Positions 25,616 to 33,756 of a stretch of 45,266 bases of DNA are shown here, in pieces. Source of the DNA: Desulfobacterota bacterium AH_259_B03_O07 (GTDB taxonomy: Bacteria > Desulfobacterota_D > UBA1144 > Nemesobacterales > CSP1-2); assembly GCA_027717645.1 (NCBI GenBank), contig JALLOG010000011.1:1-45266 (forward strand). The letters are read 5' to 3'. Below the pieces are notes generated by a model. It was given only the letters and a program-made list of their open reading frames with translations. It was not told the origin of the DNA and ran no database searches. Each line of letters starts with the position of its first letter. The stretch's first letter is position 1. A program made the translations under genes and the position numbers.

Positions 25616-25945
25616 CTTGATAATTCCTGTAACCTGCTGCGGGGTTACCGCACTCATTGCAACGACAGGCCTCAGAAGCGTCATTGCGAACACTTCGACT
25701 GTGCAATTTAACTCAGGACTCAGTGTGGACTTTGTGAAGCAATCTCCAGCCTGGCAAAGTCGGAGGGGATTTCCACGACTGACTTTGTAAGTCTCGCAAT
25801 GACAAACAGTCCTGTCATCGCAAGTGAAAAGAAGCGATCTCATGCTAACGAAGGAGGTTGCTTCGGTTCTTTCTCTCCCTTGCAATAACCGTCAGGAATA
25901 TCTTATCATATTTAGATACCCAGCAGCTTGCTACAGGGTTATTCC
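25616..25945. repeat. Composite dispersed palindromic repeat
   Basis: GTCATTGCGA (25680-25689) and TCGCAATGAC (25794-25803) are perfect inverted ends of a roughly 124-bp unit that also contains GTGAAGCAATCTC. A second, degenerate unit follows (25814 on: GTCATCGCAAGTGA, GAAGCGATCTC, then GTTGCTTCGG and CTTGCAATAACC). The pair is bordered by CTGCTGCGGGGTT (25633-25645) and CAGCTTGCTACAGGGTT (25924-25940), two copies of the motif also found at 10043-10080. The GTCATTGCGA...GAAGCAATCTC type is a common dispersed intergenic element in many bacterial genomes. It is locally richer in G+C than its surroundings. Confidence 0.75.
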
Positions 25946-26015
25946 TTTTGGTTTTGCGAGTGTATTTGGTTTGTGATTGGATTTAGCGCGGATTTTAATA
26001 CAGCGAATTTTTTTC

Positions 26016-26043
26016 TTGCTAATAAATCAGATTAACTTACAAT
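26016..26043 (+). promoter_or_regulatory. Promoter of the sodium symporter gene
   Basis: TTGCTA (26016-26021), a 16-nt spacer and TACAAT (26038-26043) lie 26 nt upstream of the ATG at 26069, with AAGGA in between as ribosome-binding site. Confidence 0.55.
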
Positions 26044-26068
26044 AAAATAGCTTTTTAAGGATTTTTAA

Positions 26069-27625
26069 ATGCCTAGAACCAACGATTTGAGCAGGGATCT
26101 CTGGTTAACAAGGACGGGTCTCATCTTGGCTATGGCAGGCAATGCAATAGGCCTAGGTAACTTTTTACGATTTCCTGTCCAAGCCGCGGAAAATGGTGGT
26201 GGGGCCTTTATGGTTCCTTATATAATAGCTTTTTTCTTAATTGGAATACCTCTTATGTGGGTTGAATGGGGAATTGGCAGGTATGGAGGCTCCAGAGGCC
26301 ATGGAACTGCTCCAGCAATTTTTAGTCTTTTATGGAATAATCCTGTTTCAAAGATAATCGGTGTGTTTGGACTATGGATACCTCTCGTGGTTGCTATTTA
26401 TTATATATATATTGAGTCTTGGACATTGGGATATTCCATTCACTTTCTTTTGGGTTCAGGACCGGAACTGGCAAATGGTACGGATATTAATGCAGAAAGT
26501 TATCTAAAGCCTTTTAGTGATTTCCTTTCTAAATACATAGGTGCAGGAGCTGGGGATTATTTTAGCCCTTCGATCATGGCCTATTGCGCATTCATACTAA
26601 CCTTCGCGGTAAATGTGTTTATACTTTTAAGGGGCATTTCTAGGGGTATAGAGATCTTTGCAAAGATAGCACTACCAACATTATTTGTTTTGTCATTGAT
26701 ATTACTTGTAAGGGTCTTGACTCTAAAAACTCCCCAAGGAAGTGCGATTGAGGGACTTAATTTCCTCTGGAATCCAGATCTTAAAGTGCTAAGGTCGCCT
26801 GATGTTTGGATCGCAGCGGCTGGTCAGATTTTTTTCACCTTGAGTCTCGGCTTTGGTGCAATAATTACTTATGCTTCATATATCAGGAAAAATCAAGACA
26901 TCACACTTAGTGGACTTACATCCGCTACGTTAAATGAGACTGTAGAGGTTGTGATCGGGGGGTCGATTGCAATTCCTGCCGCTGTTGCTTTTTTCGGGGT
27001 TGCGGGTGCGGTCACAATAGCTAAGTCTGGGGCTTTTAATCTTGGTTTTGTGAGCCTTCCTGCAATATTTGCTAGTATGCCGGCTGGAGGGTTTTTAGGG
27101 TTTCTTTGGTTTTTTCTACTTTTCTTTGCGGGACTAACTTCTTCGGTAGCACTAACTCAGCCCGTGATAACATTTTTCCAAGATGAGTTTGATTTATCGA
27201 GGAAGAAATCGGTCCTCATCACTTCTGCAATTATACTGATAAGTGTTCCTATGGTTATATTTATGAATCAAGCACTTGACGAGCTGGATTTTTGGGCTGG
27301 GACTATAGCTATTGTAATGTTTGGATTATTGGAAGTTGTAATTTTTATGTGGATATTTGGTGGAGAAAAAGCGTGGGAAGAGATAAATCGTAATGGATTA
27401 ATCAGAGCTCCTAGGATTATTTATTATGTTCTCAGGTATGTAACACCGCTTTACTTGTTGGTCATTTTAGGGGTATGGTATTATAATAAGATACCTACAA
27501 TTCTCGGTGAATCTAACTGGAATATTTGGTGTGCCAGGATATATATACTTGTTCTATTTATTGTATTAACGGTGCTTGTATTCGTAGCTGATAAAAGGAA
27601 ATATAAGGAAAAGCATGGAAATTGA
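26069..27625 (+). CDS. Sodium-dependent transporter, NSS (SNF) family
   Basis: 518 residues with about 11-12 membrane spans. The first span carries the family sodium/substrate motif [25 protein letters not shown], followed by a [11 protein letters not shown] loop. Such symporters move amino acids or related compounds with Na+; the substrate is not predictable. NSS proteins of the methionine/alanine importer type work with a tiny membrane subunit, and a 48-residue single-span gene overlaps the 3' end of this one (27615). Codon use and composition look like the neighbours. Confidence 0.93.
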   Translation: MPRTNDLSRDLWLTRTGLILAMAGNAIGLGNFLRFPVQAAENGGGAFMVPYIIAFFLIGIPLMWVEWGIGRYGGSRGHGTAPAIFSLLWNNPVSKIIGVFGLWIPLVVAIYYIYIESWTLGYSIHFLLGSGPELANGTDINAESYLKPFSDFLSKYIGAGAGDYFSPSIMAYCAFILTFAVNVFILLRGISRGIEIFAKIALPTLFVLSLILLVRVLTLKTPQGSAIEGLNFLWNPDLKVLRSPDVWIAAAGQIFFTLSLGFGAIITYASYIRKNQDITLSGLTSATLNETVEVVIGGSIAIPAAVAFFGVAGAVTIAKSGAFNLGFVSLPAIFASMPAGGFLGFLWFFLLFFAGLTSSVALTQPVITFFQDEFDLSRKKSVLITSAIILISVPMVIFMNQALDELDFWAGTIAIVMFGLLEVVIFMWIFGGEKAWEEINRNGLIRAPRIIYYVLRYVTPLYLLVILGVWYYNKIPTILGESNWNIWCARIYILVLFIVLTVLVFVADKRKYKEKHGN

Positions 27626-27761
27626 CGCTTTCTTGTTTATGCTGTTTTCTTGGGGATTTATTTTAGGAATTCTGACCTTTTGTTTGATTAAGTTGCTTAG
27701 GAATCCTGAATCGGCACCTACATTATCTTCAAATAATAAGAAGAACAGAGTGTCTGATTAA
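27615..27761 (+). CDS. Small single-span subunit of the NSS transporter (MetS-like)
   Basis: A 48-residue frame from ATG 27615, inside the last codons of the transporter gene and ending 136 nt past its stop, with AAGGA just upstream. It encodes [20 protein letters not shown], continuing [10 protein letters not shown] and a polar tail ending KKNRVSD. One membrane helix with a short outside N-terminus and a basic inside C-terminus matches the small subunits (MetS/AlaS type) that some NSS methionine/alanine importers need. The 11-nt overlap implies translational coupling. Function is inferred from position and topology, not from a strong sequence motif. Confidence 0.65.
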   Translation: MEIDAFLFMLFSWGFILGILTFCLIKLLRNPESAPTLSSNNKKNRVSD

Positions 27762-27829
27762 TCTCCCTTCTCACATGTTAAATGACCTTTGATATTATTA
27801 AGATCGGGGATCCTTTTCGATAATAACTC

Positions 27830-28606
27830 TTAATTGCCGTAGAACTTCTTTTCCCATTCTCTTTGGTTTTTCTGTGCTTCTCGAATAGCATGAGTAAATA
27901 TTGCGGCACTGAGGATATATTTGTTTAGGAGGTTAATTGGGAATTTTAAGGGTCTTACGAAATCTACGAATAACACGGCACGATGGCCGGATGTATCATT
28001 CCAAACCTCATGGTTGAATGTGTCGTCAAATATAAGACTTTTCCCTTCTTCCCAATGCTTAACTTCTTGATCGATTCGAATACGACATTTTTCCTTAGGC
28101 TCTGGTACTATCAGTCCAAGGTGGTATCGCAGCACTCCGTTGTAAGGCCCTTTATGCGCCGGAATATGCTTATTAGGCGACAAGATTGAGAAAAAGGCTG
28201 TTTTCATTCCCGGTATTTTTTTCAAAATTCGAGATGTTTCTGGACAGTGTTTGGAATTCATCTCGCTTTCCAACCCATAGCCAGCAAGCATATAGGTCTT
28301 CCAAAGATTGTCGCTTGTAATCGGTTTTACCTCGGCAGTAATGTCATGAAAGTTCGGGAGCTCATCTCTTCGTAGCAAAACTCGATCTAATTCAGCTCGA
28401 ATTCTCTTCCAATCCCGTTCTATTTCAAGTGCCCAGGGAAAAGTCGAGTTGTCATATAAAGGAGGGTTTCCATAGATTGAATACTTCTCAATTAGACCTT
28501 CTATCCAATTTATGAATTTTGAAATAAGTTTAGGAGCGTATCTCTTGTTGGGATTGTATGACTTTCCATGTGCCGGTAAACTCTTGTCTTGATTTAATTC
28601 ATTCAT
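27830..28606 (-). CDS. Aspartyl/asparaginyl beta-hydroxylase-family dioxygenase (AspH/LpxO-like)
   Basis: 258 residues without membrane segments. The C-terminal half has the PF05118-type fold: LSPNKHIPAHKGPYNGVLRYH with metal/2-oxoglutarate-binding residues, then the IFDDTFNHEVWNDTSGHRAV block that supplies the second iron histidine and the 2-oxoglutarate arginine. Family members hydroxylate Asp/Asn in proteins or, as LpxO, the 2-position of lipid A acyl chains. Its position after the CDP-alcohol phosphotransferase suggests a lipid- or headgroup-linked substrate, which is an inference. The gene starts 26 nt after that gene's stop. Confidence 0.85.
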   Translation of the reverse strand: MNELNQDKSLPAHGKSYNPNKRYAPKLISKFINWIEGLIEKYSIYGNPPLYDNSTFPWALEIERDWKRIRAELDRVLLRRDELPNFHDITAEVKPITSDNLWKTYMLAGYGLESEMNSKHCPETSRILKKIPGMKTAFFSILSPNKHIPAHKGPYNGVLRYHLGLIVPEPKEKCRIRIDQEVKHWEEGKSLIFDDTFNHEVWNDTSGHRAVLFVDFVRPLKFPINLLNKYILSAAIFTHAIREAQKNQREWEKKFYGN

Positions 28607-28631
28607 TTAACAACGCCCTTAAATCAATGGG

Positions 28632-29951
28632 TCATTTAAGTGTTGTTTCGGGTTTCAGTTTTTTGAGCATTATTATATCTTCAATTTGATGAATTAGGAA
28701 TAATATAAGAGAAATTGTTATGCACCAGAATACCCAAGGTGATCCTCCAATGATCGCTAACACAAGCAAACCAAGTGAATAGAAGTTTCTTCTACTCATT
28801 GGACGAACATATAATATTAGCTTATGTACTAGGGTCCTTTGCTCCTTAATTATCAGTTTATCTACGTTGAAGTAAGATACCAAGCTGCCCGAATTCGTAT
28901 ACCTGACTAGAAAATAGAAAGACCAGATTAGGAAGAATATAAAAATCCCCAGATTTAACCCACCAAAAACCAAAACTATAGGGTTTCCTGCAACCCCATA
29001 ATATCCGATAGTTACTCCAACTACGAACGAAAGAATCGTTAGCTGATCCGAAATCGTGTCCACCCATTGCCCACGTTTTGTCTCCATAAGTTTTATCCTA
29101 GCTACCTCTCCGTCACATCGATCTAGAACAGTAGCAATCTGTAGACATATGGCGCCCCATACAGGATGTCCAATGGCATAAAATGGACCCGAAAGTACTC
29201 CTATCATATTTGTTAGGACGCTGATCATGTTTGGTGTGAGCGGTGTTCGTATTAGGTATCGACTTACACGTAAAGAAATTTTGCTATTAATATTTCTTGA
29301 AATCCACCCTGTGAGTGTTTTTCCTACGTGGGATATAATGAGTCGTTCTGCTTTTTTGGGCGATGTGGGATCAGATGTGATTCTCATCCAGTAACCATTA
29401 GAAAATTCCGTAAACTTTAGTTTGCCCCCGCCAACTAGCTCTTGAGCCCATGTGTCTAAGGACATCGAATTCATTATAGATTTTTCTAGAAGTCTGCCAG
29501 AAGCGATAAAGGCCCCTACAGCTCTACCTCCACCCAGATATATGTCTTCTATCGATCCGTTATCTGCCTTTAGCCCCGCGTCTTGGGAACGATCCACTAA
29601 CAACAGGATTTCATCGTTTTTAACAGAGCATTTCATGAATTCTGAAAGCGCAACGGGGGTAGTTACGAGATTTGACTGAAGAACTAATGACGGGCTTGAC
29701 TCAAATTTTACTGGTTTTCCAAGCTTATGCCACTCTATTTCGCTATCTATGCGTTTGTCGTTAATTAATAGGTCTTTAAGGGGACTATCAAGGGTATCCG
29801 TGATAATTGAAAATCTTTTTATTCCAGCTCTCTGTGCGGTAATGATTAGTCGTTTAACTTGGGGTACTGATCCAAAAACTATATTTCCAAACGAGCTGAG
29901 ATCCTCTCCGTCTAAGCCTGTGCCGGCCGCTACTAATATTGCGTGATCCAT
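28632..29951 (-). CDS. CDP-alcohol phosphotransferase with nucleotidyltransferase-like N-terminus
   Basis: 439 residues. The C-terminal membrane domain (about 225-435, several spans) has the full catalytic motif D-x2-DG-x2-AR-x8-G-x3-D-x3-D in DRCDGEVARIKLMETKRGQW plus VDTISD. It would transfer a phospho-alcohol from a CDP-linked donor to an acceptor, or a CDP-lipid to an alcohol. The N-terminal about 210 residues have a nucleotidyltransferase-like layout (ILVAAGTG, then PQVKRLIITAQRAGIKR) but lack the usual GxGxR...KP signature, so this half is probably inactive. The fusion resembles bifunctional IPCT/DIPP synthases of inositol-phosphate pathways. It follows the separate, intact nucleotidyltransferase gene after 4 nt. 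Confidence 0.88.
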   Translation of the reverse strand: MDHAILVAAGTGLDGEDLSSFGNIVFGSVPQVKRLIITAQRAGIKRFSIITDTLDSPLKDLLINDKRIDSEIEWHKLGKPVKFESSPSLVLQSNLVTTPVALSEFMKCSVKNDEILLLVDRSQDAGLKADNGSIEDIYLGGGRAVGAFIASGRLLEKSIMNSMSLDTWAQELVGGGKLKFTEFSNGYWMRITSDPTSPKKAERLIISHVGKTLTGWISRNINSKISLRVSRYLIRTPLTPNMISVLTNMIGVLSGPFYAIGHPVWGAICLQIATVLDRCDGEVARIKLMETKRGQWVDTISDQLTILSFVVGVTIGYYGVAGNPIVLVFGGLNLGIFIFFLIWSFYFLVRYTNSGSLVSYFNVDKLIIKEQRTLVHKLILYVRPMSRRNFYSLGLLVLAIIGGSPWVFWCITISLILFLIHQIEDIIMLKKLKPETTLK

Positions 29952-29955
29952 TTTA

Positions 29956-30729
29956 TCAATTTGAATCTACGACACGAAGGAACCTTTCCGGATATGGTTT
30001 GTTGAGAAATTTGTTAGAATTAAATCTGGCTTTAAAAAGGTCACTGGGATAATCTACATCCATCCAAAATAAATCCTGGATATCTAGAGATTTTACCTTG
30101 TAGCCTTTTTTAATTAAGCGATGTATGGAAGATATATACCACTTTTTTTCTGCTCCTTCTATTCTCATCTCCTCTTCGATTGCTCTCCTAAGAAATTCAA
30201 CCCCCGTGTCTCTAAAGACTCTGATTCCTACAGATTCGGCAGAAGAACGGTTCGTAAGTGTCTTACCTATTTCGATTATCCTTTTTCCTCTCATATGAAC
30301 CTTCATATCTTCTTCTTCATATAATGATTTAATTTTTATAGGTAAACAAATTTTCTCATCTCTTGTTGCTAGGGCCTGTTCAAGAACCTCGATCTCAAAT
30401 ACATCATCCCCATTCATTACAACAATATCCCCATCCATTTCTCCTCTTGCTATCCAAAGTGAAATTAAGCTATTGGTGGTTTGATAAAAGGGATTATAAA
30501 CGGTTTTTACTTTCATTCCTAAGCTATCGTAATTTCTAAGAAAGTTCTCAACCTTTTCAAATCCAAATCCAATCACAATTATGACTTCGTCAATTCCACA
30601 ATCTCTTATATGATTTATTTGATGTTCAAGTATAGTTTCCCCACCGATGTCTAGAAGGCACTTAGGTATGTATTTAGTATATGGATACAACCTCTTGCCT
30701 CTGCCTGCTGCAAGTATCACTGCTTTCAT
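29956..30729 (-). CDS. Sugar/alcohol-phosphate nucleotidyltransferase
   Basis: 257 residues. The N-terminal motif AVILAAGRGKRLYPYTKYIP with KCLLDIGG is the intact NTP-binding loop and conserved lysine of the nucleotidyltransferase family. YNPFYQTTNSLISLWIARG and the metal-binding IVVMNGDDVF are of the phosphocholine/inositol-phosphate cytidylyltransferase-like subgroup, and the late DLFWMDVDYPSDL block supplies a second metal aspartate. It should activate a phospho-alcohol or sugar phosphate as an NDP (probably CDP) derivative. It heads the three-gene operon behind the promoter at 30853-30881. The true substrate is unknown. Confidence 0.9.
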   Translation of the reverse strand: MKAVILAAGRGKRLYPYTKYIPKCLLDIGGETILEHQINHIRDCGIDEVIIVIGFGFEKVENFLRNYDSLGMKVKTVYNPFYQTTNSLISLWIARGEMDGDIVVMNGDDVFEIEVLEQALATRDEKICLPIKIKSLYEEEDMKVHMRGKRIIEIGKTLTNRSSAESVGIRVFRDTGVEFLRRAIEEEMRIEGAEKKWYISSIHRLIKKGYKVKSLDIQDLFWMDVDYPSDLFKARFNSNKFLNKPYPERFLRVVDSN

Positions 30730-30786
30730 GTTATCTTCTCCGTTTTATTAGGAGAATTTCTACCCTGTTCGTGATTAATTAGAAAT

Positions 30787-30825
30787 TCAAAAGGGGGCCA
30801 ATTGAGATAAAACTTCAGCAATCAC
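30787..30825 (-). other. Possible 12-residue leader peptide
   Basis: GTG 30825 is preceded by a very strong GGAGGAGG tract and opens a frame VIAEVLSQLAPF before a TGA. It lies in the 5' leader between the promoter at 30853-30881 and the nucleotidyltransferase gene. The ribosome-binding site is much stronger than that of the main gene, so a translated leader is possible. Chance cannot be excluded for so short a frame. Confidence 0.25.
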
Positions 30826-30852
30826 CCTACCTCCTCCTTTTTATAGCTTACA

Positions 30853-30881
30853 TTTATAACCTCCTTAAAAGCTTATGTCAA
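30853..30881 (-). promoter_or_regulatory. Near-consensus promoter of the phospho-alcohol cassette
   Basis: On the minus strand TTGACA (30876-30881), exactly 17 nt of spacer and TATAAA (30853-30858). This is among the best promoters in the window and separates the three-gene cassette from the pan operon. The leader is about 120 nt long. Confidence 0.75.
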
Positions 30882-30947
30882 TATTTTTGATGAATTTTCT
30901 CATATTTAGGGTCAATTTTTGGTATAATTTATAAAAAGAAACTCAGT

Positions 30948-31337
30948 TCAGCTCTTTGCGACTCTTAATTTTTTTCGTTTGCTCTTTATCTTCTTTATTC
31001 TATTCTTATCATCAACGTAAACCAGTTTAGGTTCGTGTTCCCCGAATTCATCTTCATCATATGACGAAAAGCTAGCGATTATGAGGGAATCGCCTTCTCT
31101 AGCTAGATGAGCTGCGGCACCATTCACACAAATTTCATTTGAGCCTTGCCTACCTTCAATGACGTACGTGGAGAATCTGTGTCCATTTGTAACGTTAAAG
31201 ATATCAACCTTCTCATATGGAATTAAATCAGCCGCTGCCATTAAATCTTTATCTACAGTAATGCTTCCTTCGTATTCAATGTTGGCTTGTGTAACCGTAG
31301 CTCGATGAATTTTTGATTTAAGAAGCGTTCTTTCTAT
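30948..31337 (-). CDS. panD: Aspartate 1-decarboxylase with apparent ATA start
   Basis: 129 residues counted from ATA 31337. It makes beta-alanine and matures by self-cleavage to a pyruvoyl enzyme. Aligned with E. coli numbering, the key residues fall exactly in place: Lys9, the cleavage site Gly24-Ser25 (EYEGS), Arg54, Thr57 and Tyr58 ([11 protein letters not shown]). The first in-frame ATG (31241) is at codon 33, past the cleavage site, and cannot be the start. Upstream of it the frame is open to a TAA at 31359-31361 but has no ATG, GTG or TTG. AAGGAGG (31346-31352) lies 8 nt before ATA, whose codon aligns with the usual Met1 ([16 protein letters not shown]). It follows panC by 13 nt. Confidence 0.92.
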   Translation of the reverse strand: MERTLLKSKIHRATVTQANIEYEGSITVDKDLMAAADLIPYEKVDIFNVTNGHRFSTYVIEGRQGSNEICVNGAAAHLAREGDSLIIASFSSYDEDEFGEHEPKLVYVDDKNRIKKIKSKRKKLRVAKS

Positions 31338-31350
31338 TTTCTTTGCCTCC

Positions 31351-32208
31351 TTAAAGTCTTATGTTGTCTATTAGTCTTGTTCCGCCTAATCTTACCGCAA
31401 TTGCTAACAAGTCACCACTTTCAGCAATTTCCTTACTCTGGAGTGTTTCTGGGTCACATATATCCATATAGTCTATGTCTGTAATACTTGATTGTTCTAG
31501 TATCTTTCTACCTGACTCAATTATTTTTTTTGATATTTTACAACCCAAATCGAATTCTTTTTTTATCTCACTTAAGGCCTTGAAAACACCAAAAGCCGAT
31601 ATCTTCCGTCTTGGGGATAGGTATGAGTTTCTGGAGCTCATAGCCAGACCATGTTTCTCCCTTATAATTGGTGAAGGCAGAATTTCTATCTCAAGATTTA
31701 AGTCCCTTACCATTTTTTGAACTATTTTTAATTGCTGAAAATCCTTCTCGCCGAAAATAGAAACATGGGGTTTTACAATATTAAATAATTTGAGAACTAC
31801 CGTCGCAACCCCTCTAAAGTGCCCATTACGAAAGGGACCGCAGAGATGCTTCTCAAGCTCACTTACTTCAACATATGTTTGGAATCCTTGGTGGTAGATC
31901 TCATCTACCTCGGGTGTGAATACAATATCGGCTCCTATATTCTTCAATTTTCCTAAATCACCATTTAGATTCCTAGTATACTTATCGTAGTCCTCACCGG
32001 GCCCAAACTGTGTTGGATTTACAAATATGCTTACCACACAAACATCCGCTTTTCTCTTAGCCTCGGTTACTAAACTGAGATGAGCTTCGTGTAGTGCTCC
32101 CATAGTTGGCACTAAGGAGATGGTTTTCCCATCCTTTCTTATTTTGTTCGATAAATCCTGCATATATTTAACTTTGTTAACAATTCTCATTTTATCAGTT
32201 TCAATCAT
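31351..32208 (-). CDS. panC: Pantothenate synthetase
   Basis: 285 residues, normal length. It joins pantoate and beta-alanine using ATP. The nucleotidyl-transfer motif [50 protein letters not shown] (the KFNQ-like block) and MSSRNSYL (KMSKS-like) are all present. It overlaps the panB 3' end by 8 nt and its stop codon TAA overlaps the panD Shine-Dalgarno sequence, giving a tightly coupled panB-panC-panD run. Confidence 0.97.
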   Translation of the reverse strand: MIETDKMRIVNKVKYMQDLSNKIRKDGKTISLVPTMGALHEAHLSLVTEAKRKADVCVVSIFVNPTQFGPGEDYDKYTRNLNGDLGKLKNIGADIVFTPEVDEIYHQGFQTYVEVSELEKHLCGPFRNGHFRGVATVVLKLFNIVKPHVSIFGEKDFQQLKIVQKMVRDLNLEIEILPSPIIREKHGLAMSSRNSYLSPRRKISAFGVFKALSEIKKEFDLGCKISKKIIESGRKILEQSSITDIDYMDICDPETLQSKEIAESGDLLAIAVRLGGTRLIDNIRL

Positions 32209-33001
32209 AAGAATGGCTTAAGCTTGGAAAAGTGCCACACTGAACTTCGTCTCTGAATTCTATAACTGACTTAGTCATTATCTGTCTCACATTCGCATAT
32301 TTCTTTACAAACTTAGGAGCGGGATCGGGAGTCAGTCCAACTAGGTCATTGATAACCAATACTTGACCATCACAATATGGCCCCGCACCAATTCCAATTG
32401 TGGGAATTCCTATCGATTTAGTTATTTTCTTTGCGAGTTTAAGGGGAATGCTTTCCAAAACTATTGAGAAAGCTCCGGCATCTTCAATGGAATTTGCAAG
32501 TCCAACTAACCTTTTGGCCTCGTTTTTTTCTCTTCCTTGAATTTTATAGCCACCAGTCATTAGTACGGACTGTGGACACAATCCTATATGTCCCATGACA
32601 GGTATGCCTGCTTTTTGAATCGCATATATGGTTTCAAGGTAATTCTCGTTCGTCTCTATCTTGACAGATTCCGCTCTACCATCCTTAATAAATCTTCCGG
32701 CGTTTCTAATTGCTACTTCGATCGAGGACTGATAAGACATAAATGGCATGTCACCACAAAGATGAGCACGATTAATCCCCCTAGAAACTATTTTTGTGTG
32801 ATAAATCATTTCATCCATAGTTACCTCAAGGGTTTTGTCGAGACCCTGTATAACATTTCCAAGAGAATCGCCTACGAGAATAATGTCAACACCAGTTTCA
32901 TCTATAATCCTTGCGGTGGCTGCGTCATACGCCGTCAATGTGACAATTTTTTCATTCCTTTTTTTCTTTCCGACGATTATAGGAACAGTAACTTTTGACA
33001 T
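32201..33001 (-). CDS. panB: Ketopantoate hydroxymethyltransferase
   Basis: 266 residues, normal length. It adds a hydroxymethyl group from methylene-THF to 2-oxoisovalerate. Motifs are IVTLTAYDAATARIIDETG, ILVGDSLGNVIQGLDKT (first Mg2+ aspartate), GDMPFMSYQ, SVKIETN, HIGLCPQSVLMTGGYKIQG and GIGAGPYCDGQVLVIND. First gene of the pan operon. No Shine-Dalgarno sequence of note precedes the ATG, and a terminator hairpin ends only 18 nt upstream, so expression is probably controlled in the leader. Confidence 0.97.
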   Translation of the reverse strand: MSKVTVPIIVGKKKRNEKIVTLTAYDAATARIIDETGVDIILVGDSLGNVIQGLDKTLEVTMDEMIYHTKIVSRGINRAHLCGDMPFMSYQSSIEVAIRNAGRFIKDGRAESVKIETNENYLETIYAIQKAGIPVMGHIGLCPQSVLMTGGYKIQGREKNEAKRLVGLANSIEDAGAFSIVLESIPLKLAKKITKSIGIPTIGIGAGPYCDGQVLVINDLVGLTPDPAPKFVKKYANVRQIMTKSVIEFRDEVQCGTFPSLSHSYD

Positions 33002-33018
33002 AGGAATAGTTATGACAC

Positions 33019-33055
33019 AAAAAATCCAGCTAAAGGGCTAAACCCTTTGCTGGAT
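33019..33055 (-). terminator. Intrinsic terminator in the panB leader
   Basis: On the minus strand ATCCAGC-AAAGGG (33043-33055) pairs with CCCTTT-A-GCTGGAT (33024-33037, one bulged A) around a short loop, followed directly by TTTTTT (33019-33024). It stops 18 nt before the panB ATG, so read-through must be regulated for the operon to be expressed. It could in principle terminate moaE, but it lies nearly 190 nt past that gene. Confidence 0.75.
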
Positions 33056-33200
33056 CAATTTTATTATTTCTATTAAAGGTACGGATCTTGTTCCGTCCTA
33101 GTATATCTTTTCAAATTTCTCTCCGTCCCGGTCACAGATTGTGATCCAAGCGGCTGATATTATTAACCTTAAAAAATCCTAGCAAATACAAAAGTAGTAA
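33056..33200 (-). promoter_or_regulatory. Candidate riboregulator (pan-type leader) of panBCD
   Basis: Upstream of the terminator are two hairpins, each with a single bulged A. One is 33130-33147 (TCACA/TGTGA closed by GG/CC with a bulged A on the 5' arm). The other is 33078-33098 (ACGGA/TCCGT closed by GG/CC with a bulged A on the 3' arm). GGACGGA occurs at the second, and GGGACGGAG follows the first. The known pan motif RNA, found before panB/C/D operons in some Deltaproteobacteria, Firmicutes and Chloroflexi, is described as a stem with conserved bulged adenosines, often in tandem. I did not align to its consensus, so this is a match in location and architecture only. Confidence 0.5.
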
Positions 33201-33243
33201 TATAGGTTAAAGGAGACTTAAAAAATGTCAAATCGGGAATCTC

Positions 33244-33657
33244 CTATGTTCCTTGTATCCATTCCAGTCCACCATCCCAAGCTTCTTTTTTCCAGATTGG
33301 TACCTTCTGTTTAAGTTTTTCAATAATATATCTAGAAGCCTTGTAGGCATCATCCCTATGGGGAGAAGCAACGGCGATGACTACGCTTATTTCTCCAACT
33401 TTAAGCCTTCCGATTCGATGAACTATAGAGACTTTTTTTACATTCCACTTGCTTTTAGTTTCGGCAGCTAATTTACGAAATTCTTTAATGGCCATATTTT
33501 CATAAGCTTCGTATTCTAAGTAAAGAACTTCTCGACCGTGCGAAGATTTTCTCACGGTACCAATAAATATAACAACGGCCCCCGAATCAATATTTAGAAC
33601 TCTATTTACTACACTATCAATATTAATTGCCTTTATTGTAACCTTGAAATAACTCAT
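33244..33657 (-). CDS. moaE: Molybdopterin synthase catalytic subunit
   Basis: 137 residues from ATG 33657; a TTG at 33672 would add five residues and is less likely. It transfers sulfur to precursor Z with MoaD as donor. MoaE motifs visible are AVVIFIGTVRKSSHGREVLYLEYEAYENMA, the ASPHRDDAYKASRYII block, and KVPIWKKEAWDGGLEWIQ with the catalytic lysines. No moaD, moaA or moaC is in this window. It is upstream of the pan leader on the same strand. Confidence 0.93.
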   Translation of the reverse strand: MSYFKVTIKAINIDSVVNRVLNIDSGAVVIFIGTVRKSSHGREVLYLEYEAYENMAIKEFRKLAAETKSKWNVKKVSIVHRIGRLKVGEISVVIAVASPHRDDAYKASRYIIEKLKQKVPIWKKEAWDGGLEWIQGT

Positions 33658-33756
33658 AGAAATTGATCTCAATATCAGATTTGAGAGCTTAAACTAGAAA
33701 AAATATCTGTACATATACATTAAAAACACTAACAGAGTTAAAAATGTGTCAGCGAT

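Larger units (their letters stand above)
25458..26068. other. Intergenic repeat island
   Basis: No protein gene is credible here. The central part (25616-25945) is made of dispersed palindromic repeat pieces, and the right end holds a promoter for the symporter gene. Frames that cross it are by-products of the repeat. Confidence 0.55.

Noticed and set aside
25580-25885. 101-residue minus-strand frame in the repeat island
   Set aside because: It lies within dispersed palindromic repeats and has no coding features.
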